A stretch of DNA of 64,000 nucleotides from the NCBI RefSeq assembly GCF_022539315.1, contig NC_066315.1, positions 100,111,990 to 100,175,989 on the forward strand, given 5' to 3'. Positions 59,501-64,000 of this stretch are shown in pieces. Position 1 is the first letter of the stretch, and the number at the start of each line of letters is the position of its first letter. The notes under the pieces are model-generated. The model did not search any database. It worked only from the letters and a program-made list of their open reading frames with translations, and had not been told where the DNA came from. Position numbers and translations under genes: made by a program. The stretch comes from Serinus canaria (lineage: Eukaryota > Chordata > Aves > Passeriformes > Fringillidae).

Positions 59501-60378
59501 ATGGACAGGAAAAAAACACACACCAACTCAGCAAAGTCAAGCCCTTTTATCTAACATAGTCTCCATAACTCCTTTCTCCCACTTGTCTCTAGCCTTAAGA
59601 TGTGCCAGGGAGATTTAGGATGAACATTTGGAAGACATTCTTCACACAAAGGGTTATTACATACTGGAATGGGTTGCCCAGAGAGGTGATAGTCACCATC
59701 CTCAGAGGTGTTTAAGGAAGGACTGGATGCACACTCAGTGCCCTGGTCTAGTTGACAGAGTGGTGTTGTGTCACAGGTTGGATTCGATCATCTCAGATAC
59801 CTTTTTCCAACCAGATTCTGTGTGACTCGTCTTCCTCCCACTGACTTTAGCAGAAAGGCAGAAGTGACAGCCTTCGCTTTGCCGTCAGGGACGGAGCCAC
59901 AGAGGCCACAAGGCCCTAAAGGAAACTGCTCGGGCTCCAGGCCTCTGAGTCGCACCGCCTCACCGACCCACTGCTTAGTCTTAGGGCCGCCTCACAGCCC
60001 CTGTTCGGGGCAGCAGGCCCTCTAGACCGCCCAGCCCCGTAGGGAGGCTCCCCTCAGGCAGAGCAGGGGCGGAGCAGCCATGCCCCCAACTCCCTCCCCG
60101 CCGGCCGCCCGCTGCCCCGCCACCTCCCTCCCCTTCTCCCGAAGGGCGGCCGCCTGGAACACGGAGCCCCCCTCAGCCCCCCTGCCAGGCCAGGAGGGGA
60201 CGGGCCGCCTCCATGGGGCAGGAGAGCGCCGGGCGGCCCGGATATCGCGGGTGCCGAGCTGGCAGCCGCTTGGCAGCCGCTGGCCAGCTCCCCCCAGCCC
60301 GCACCCTCTGCCCTCCGCTCACTATTTCTCCGCCTTCGCGATGTGCTCCAGCGCTTCGTTAATCTTCTGCGCCGCCAT
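50368..60378 (-). CDS. NAPG: NAPG, gamma-SNAP (complete, 12 coding exons, 314 residues)
   Basis: Gamma-soluble NSF attachment protein is a cytosolic adaptor that links the ATPase NSF to SNARE complexes for disassembly after membrane fusion, chiefly in endosomal traffic. Twelve exons joined at GT-AG sites give 945 bp from ATG (60,378) to TAG (50,368). The human protein is 312 residues as remembered. The chain is an all-helical TPR-like solenoid of the SNAP family (about 5-265), followed by the family hallmark YAKLGLTLVVPGGG and an acidic tail, DEEEDEYSGGLC, with a lineage-variable linker between them. The N-terminus MAAQKINEALEHIAKAEKY and the tail identify gamma rather than alpha- or beta-SNAP. 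The start sits in a CpG island with G at -3 and +4. PIEZO2 converges on its 3' side. Confidence 0.97.
51480..51609 (-). CDS. NAPG: NAPG exon 11
   Basis: Residues 222-265 (IPGFNGSEDCAALEQLLEGY, then a Gln/Asp-rich turn and NSPLFKYMDND). The donor GTAAGT is at 51,479 and the acceptor CTTCAG at 51,610. Confidence 0.96.
52747..52826 (-). CDS. NAPG: NAPG exon 10
   Basis: Residues 196-222 (KTIAQVLVHLHRNDYVAAE, then RCVRESY). The donor GTAAGT is at 52,746 and the acceptor TTTAG at 52,827. Confidence 0.96.
53329..53407 (-). CDS. NAPG: NAPG exon 9
   Basis: Residues 169-195 (LDEAALSLQKEKSIYKEI, then ENYPTCYK). The donor GTAAAC is at 53,328 and the acceptor TTTTAG at 53,408. Confidence 0.95.
54272..54342 (-). 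CDS. NAPG: NAPG exon 8
   Basis: Residues 146-169 (NEERLRQALEMLGKASRLL, then VRGRR). The donor GTATAG is at 54,271 and the acceptor CTCTAG at 54,343. Confidence 0.95.
55018..55084 (-). CDS. NAPG: NAPG exon 7
   Basis: Residues 123-145 (LIENVSPEKAVQLYQQA, then ASVFE). The donor GTAAGT is at 55,017 and the acceptor TTACAG at 55,085. Confidence 0.95.
55222..55331 (-). CDS. NAPG: NAPG exon 6
   Basis: Residues 87-123 (EMQRLPEAVQLIEKASMMY, then LENGTPDTAAIALERAG). The donor GTGAGT is at 55,221 and the acceptor TTGTAG at 55,332. Confidence 0.96.
55817..55847 (-). CDS. NAPG: NAPG exon 5 (31 bp)
   Basis: Residues 76-86 (AYEQAGMMLK). The donor GTATTC is at 55,816, and the acceptor CTCTGCAG ends at 55,848. 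Another very short exon. Confidence 0.94.
56398..56415 (-). CDS. NAPG: NAPG exon 4, 18-bp microexon
   Basis: Only 18 bp long, with acceptor CTAG at 56,419-56,416 and donor GTAAGT at 56,397. It supplies residues 70-76 (A-LFHAA-K). Without it the frame would still hold but the conserved ALFHAAK would be lost, so it is required by protein similarity. Confidence 0.9.
57003..57087 (-). CDS. NAPG: NAPG exon 3
   Basis: Residues 42-70 (VAFKNAKQFDQAREACLREA and then EAHENNK). The donor GTATCT is at 57,002, and the acceptor follows a T-rich tract. It leaves two bases of an Ala codon. Confidence 0.94.
58204..58271 (-). CDS. NAPG: NAPG exon 2
   Basis: Residues 19-42 (LKTGFLKWKPDYDSAATEYGKA). The donor GTATGT is at 58,203 and the acceptor AG at 58,273-58,272. 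It is in frame with exons 1 and 3. Confidence 0.96.
58272..60322 (-). other. NAPG: NAPG intron 1
   Basis: AT-rich, except where it enters the CpG island after about 59,860. It holds a plus-strand CR1 fragment (59,595-59,825) and a 10-bp-arm inverted repeat at 59,201-59,222. Confidence 0.8.
59595..59825 (+). mobile_element. CR1 LINE, 3' end fragment
   Basis: CR1 tail: 'catactggaatgggttgccc', 'gaggtgtttaaggaaggact', 'ggttggattcgatcatctca' and a final 'attctgtgtgact'. It is in NAPG intron 1, antisense to the gene, with its 3' end at the edge of the CpG island. Confidence 0.9.
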
Positions 60379-60680
60379 CTCGCCAGCGCCGCGGGCCGGG
60401 CTCGGCCACGCTCCTCCGCCTCCCTGCGCTGCGGCTACGGAACGGCGCAGGGATCACGGGCACCGGGAGGAGCGGCCCGGGCCCCGCCTGCTGCCCGCGC
60501 CTGCGCCCCGGCCGCGGCCGGAGAGCTCCGAGTGTCGCCCGTGCCCGGTGTCGCGAGTGCCCGGACGGCTACGGACCGGCCCCGGCCGCGGAGCTGTCGG
60601 CGCGGCCTGTGCGGCCAGGGGTGCCCGTGCTCCTGGGGCGGCGGGCATCTCCCGTGCACAGCCCTGTCCTGTGCTAGGCC
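59860..60680 (-). promoter_or_regulatory. NAPG: CpG island promoter of NAPG
   Basis: Very GC- and CpG-rich sequence in an otherwise AT-rich neighbourhood, covering NAPG exon 1 and its upstream side. It has no TATA box near the start. An NRF1-like GCGCCTGCGC lies at 60,497-60,506, about 120 bp upstream of the ATG, and a YY1-like GAGATGGCGGC spans the start codon. This is typical of a broadly expressed gene. The long open frame through it on the other strand (60,080-60,805) reflects stop-poor GC-rich DNA. Confidence 0.85.
60323..60378 (-). CDS. NAPG: NAPG exon 1 (start codon)
   Basis: The ATG is at 60,378-60,376, the donor GTGAGC begins at 60,322, and the exon encodes residues 1-19, ending in a split Tyr codon. 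It lies inside the CpG island, and there is no upstream in-frame ATG close by. Confidence 0.96.
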
Positions 60681-60702
60681 GACAGAAGGTTTTTAAAAAT
60701 CA

Positions 60703-61210
60703 CACAGAATCCGAGAATTACACAGAATCGTTAGGGTTGGAAGGGACCTCTGGTGATCATCTGCTCCATCCCTCTTGCCAAGCAGGGTCACCGAGAGCAA
60801 GGTGACACAGGAACACATCCAGGTGGGGTTTGAATGTCTCCGGAGGGACACTCTACGACTTCCCTGGGCAGCCTGTTCCAGCGCTCTGCCACTCTCTGTG
60901 TGAAGTTCTTCCTCGTGTAGAGGTGAAACTTCCTGCATTTTATTTTGTGGCCGTTGCTCCTCGTCCTGTCACTAAGCACCACAAAAAAGAGCCTGGCACC
61001 ATCCTCTTGATACTCTCCTTTGAGACATTTATATGTACTCATGGGATCCCCTCTCAGTTTTCAGACTGAACAGGCCCAGCTTCCTCGGCCTCTCCTCATA
61101 AGAGAGATGCTCGGTCTTTGAGGCTTCTGCTGGACCCTCTGCAGTAGCTCCTTGTCTTTCTTGTAATGAGGAGCCCAAAACTGGACACAGCCTAGAACAG
61201 CAATGAGCAA
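60703..61210 (-). mobile_element. CR1 LINE, 3' part (reverse)
   Basis: Reverse complement of a CR1 3' region of about 500 bp. On the plus strand it shows 'cagaatcgttagggttggaa', 'gggcagcctgttccagcgct', 'gtgaagttcttcctcgtgta', 'tcgtcctgtcactaagcac' and 'aactggacacagcc'. It sits directly upstream of the NAPG promoter, with its 3' end towards the island, and is less decayed than the other copies. Confidence 0.92.
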
Positions 61211-64000
61211 GACCTGAGTTTCCCAGGGTTTTCAAAAGGAGGCCAGTTTTTTTATCAGTGCACAGCTCAGAGGACAAAATCTGAGCAGCAGTGCATGCCC
61301 TGCCTTCAGGAAGCCTCCAGAGGCAGTTCTGCTGAGGCATGATCTGACTTGGTGCTGGTGAAAACAGGAGGGTGTCTCCAGCCGGGCTGGCACAGAGATC
61401 TGATGCAAAAGGTGTGAGTGGTGGCTGAGCACACCAGAGTTGCTGACACAGACCACACAATCATGCAAGCTACCCAAATTATACACTCAGTTATTAAGTC
61501 CAAAATGCTAAAGTCTCTATTATTGCTCATATGTCCAGCTTCCTTGAAGCCTTAGTTTTGTTAATGTGAAATCCCTGAGAAAAAGAATATCAGTCATGGA
61601 GCCCAGGAAGGTATTTTTTCTCCAATCTTGGAAGTCATTATTTTATTCCAATCTGAATAAGTGAAGTATTTATCAACACCAGAGAGAGAGAACAAAGCAA
61701 AAACCTGGTTAAATTTGCAGAACTTTCCAGAGCCTAAAAGTCATTGGAACAAACCTTATGGGTCCCTTCCAACTCAATATTCTGTGATTCTCTGAAAGTC
61801 CATGCTCTTTACTGGAATCAGACCTTTACAAGTTTTTACATCAAACTGGGAAAAAAAGCAATATTTACGTGATTTGTTTTACTCTAGGTAGTCATAAAAC
61901 TCACAAGTCTGAATTGTTTTTTCCTTCCTTTTCCCGCATTCCCTTGATGACATGGACACTTAATTTTCTGACTTTGGTTCTTGCATTGCACTTGAGAGGT
62001 TATCATCTATTGCAGATGGTGGAAAATTCCTACTAAATCTTAAATACTATTAATCTGTGTCCTAGATCAAAGTAGGGAAAAAGGTTGTAGAGAGGTTTTC
62101 TGCTTTCAAAAGCAGATGAGTTGTCACGGGAGTACTGGGAGAAAATAGCTAGTCTTGCATAATACATACACAAAAAAGGTTTTTGGCAAGTGCTCGGTGG
62201 TAGCAGGTATAAAGCAGAGGAAGCTATGATCAAAAAGATTCCTGTGTCATCTTGTCTGTCTTTTTTTTTCCCTCATAATGTCTGCCAGGATAGATCTGGC
62301 CAGCTCACTATGAGCTTGCTGCAGTGCCTTTCAAATAAATTTGTGTTAACCAGGAAAATTATATCCTAGACAGCAGCATTAAATGACCGAATAATCTCAG
62401 GCTGTTGTTCTGAAACACCAAATGAATGACTTCTAGTTTGTGTGTTTGCTTTTGCTAGGGCTTCTGGCCTGCTCTGTTCCCTGGGTTGTAAATATCTGTT
62501 CACTTTCTAGTGAAACTGCACATGTGCACTGTCTGGTTACACTTTATACTGGAATGACCAGACGAAAGATTTCCAAGACTAGTATTAAATGAAATAGGAT
62601 ATTCTTGGGTAGCTTTTATTTCGTAGACATGGAACCTCCGGAGATTTTACATCTGGGAAGGATCATATCACAGCATCTGGTGCTTGGCTGTGAATTAGAA
62701 TTTGGTGCTGAAAAATGACCAGGTAAAATGTGAAAAAAAAATTTGCAGGGATAATAGTTGGAGTGACAAAGATGTGAACTCTGTAAATAGCTGCATTAGT
62801 AGAAGTCATTGATCATTAGCCAGTCCTCATCTGCCCATCACTACACCTTGCAGAGAGTTTCTGTCTTCTATCTAAGCATTTCTTCACTTGCACCATTGCA
62901 ACCGAGGGAATCAAGCTGTGAGAAACAAGGCGCTTTACAATTCATTTGTCTTAAAAGGGTTAAAAAGCACCTGTGTGAGACTTCATGGGGGTAACCTCTG
63001 GCTGTAGGCAAGCAGCTGAAGACAGCACCTTCCACCATTATGGCTGAGTTCTCCCACAGCCCTGGCATCAGGACAGCCTGGGTGTCCTTCAGAGAGCTGA
63101 TGTTACTTGTATGAAACTATTAGTACAACCATTGCAAAAATTTGTTTCTTAATGAACTGTAACTTTTCTCTAAATCTGTTGAGTTCTTTCAGAAAGTCAG
63201 GACTGACTGCAGCAAAATGTACTTTTAAGTCAGCTACTGAATCCTATCTGCTACTCCAGTGGATCTGGAAGATGAATTTAAGTTTTCCTAGATCTGGATT
63301 TCTCACCCCTGTCTGGTACCCTTTTATGGCAGCAGAACATGGAAAGTTCTGCCTTGTAATTTATTCGTGTCTGAAATTGAAATCATAGCTACAATACTCC
63401 ACCGCCATGCTGAGGATATTATCTGGAAGGAAAGGAGAGGGATCTCCATATTTCTTCTCCCAGAAAGACTGGGCCATCACTAATGGTCTCATGTACAATT
63501 GGGTCAGACAAATTTTGGGCCCATAATATACACCAAAATGTGCTCTGTGATCACTCCAACCCAGTGTCAGCACCTCAGTGCTCTGGTGTCTTTCCTTTTC
63601 CTGTCTTCAGCATTAAATCCATATAACTTATTTGTCTTTCAGACATTACTATCTTTGTGGATATGGCAGAAAGCAAATTAAGAACTCCAAGGGCAGGAAA
63701 GTTAATAAAGACTGGTTTTCTGTAGATTGATACTGATTGTCTTTAATTAAATAGCAGAGGACTGCAGTGTGAGCGTGCCTTTTATTAGATGTCAGAGAAT
63801 AAAGAGAGGGATATTATAAATATCCCAACTGGGGGGAGCTGGTAATGTCTACTTGGATTTCCAGATTCATTGGACATGAGAGAGGAGGAGGATGTTCTGG
63901 TAGGATGAGCCAACGTGAATCATTCATAATGCCTTCCACACTGTTGAACATACATAATTTACATGCTCCTATTGAAGGTTAAGTAAGGTGGCGTGTCCAC
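61211..64000. other. Intergenic DNA upstream of NAPG
   Basis: No exon or RNA gene recognised. Apart from the short CR1 tail listed separately there is no recognised repeat. Open frames of up to 143 codons near the left edge run out of the CR1 copy and are not called. Confidence 0.6.
61737..61797 (+). mobile_element. CR1 LINE, short 3' tail
   Basis: About 60 bp with the tail signature 'cttatgggtcccttccaact' followed by 'attctgtgattct'. It is too short to say more. Confidence 0.7.

Noticed and set aside
60080..60805. 241-codon plus-strand open frame over the NAPG promoter
   Set aside because: It runs antisense through a CpG island where stop codons are rare and ends inside a CR1 copy. The protein is Arg/Ala/Pro-rich with no domain.
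1..64000. CRISPR array, prokaryotic operons, tRNA or rRNA genes
   Set aside because: No spaced direct repeats, no bacterial-style gene packing and no tRNA or rRNA signature were seen by eye on either strand.

Overview
This is nuclear DNA from a vertebrate, almost certainly a bird. It holds two protein genes with GT-AG introns, several CR1 LINE fragments and a stretch resembling an avian endogenous-retrovirus LTR. There is no prokaryotic or organellar signal. Exons were assembled by hand from splice sites and reading frame. Both assembled coding sequences close without a frame error, which is strong internal support.

Region 1 (about 1-22,350, + strand) is the 3' part of PIEZO2, the mechanically activated cation channel. 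Sixteen coding exons (1,622-20,724) encode the last 986 residues. These cover disordered cytoplasmic linkers, the final transmembrane helical units, the anchor, the outer pore helix, the extracellular cap, the inner pore helix and the C-terminal domain, followed by a 3' UTR with several poly(A) signals. The 5' part of the gene lies to the left, outside the window.

Region 2 (about 22,350-47,500) is roughly 25 kb of non-coding DNA between the two 3' ends. It holds a composite CR1 copy (about 22,925-23,920), an 18-bp-arm hairpin (24,928-24,968), microsatellites, a GC-rich block (about 31,300-31,560), a minus-strand CR1 (about 33,084-33,420), a probable solo LTR (about 34,930-35,555), a 29-nt poly-T run and a G-free A/C tract.

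Region 3 (about 47,500-60,670, - strand) is a complete NAPG gene (gamma-SNAP), with 12 coding exons and 314 residues. It includes an 18-bp microexon. The gene starts in a CpG island that is bracketed by two CR1 copies whose 3' tails both point at the island. A perfect 31-bp-arm palindrome (49,395-49,460) lies in the probable NAPG 3' UTR.

Region 4 (about 61,230-64,000) is upstream intergenic DNA with one short CR1 tail and nothing else recognisable.

PIEZO2 and NAPG converge tail to tail, as they do beside each other on human 18p11 (from memory). They do unrelated jobs: PIEZO2 is a touch and proprioception channel, and gamma-SNAP is a SNARE-disassembly cofactor. No new multi-gene system is visible. 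The most unusual items are the two near-perfect hairpins, the divergent PIEZO2 cap exons and the CR1-bracketed NAPG promoter.
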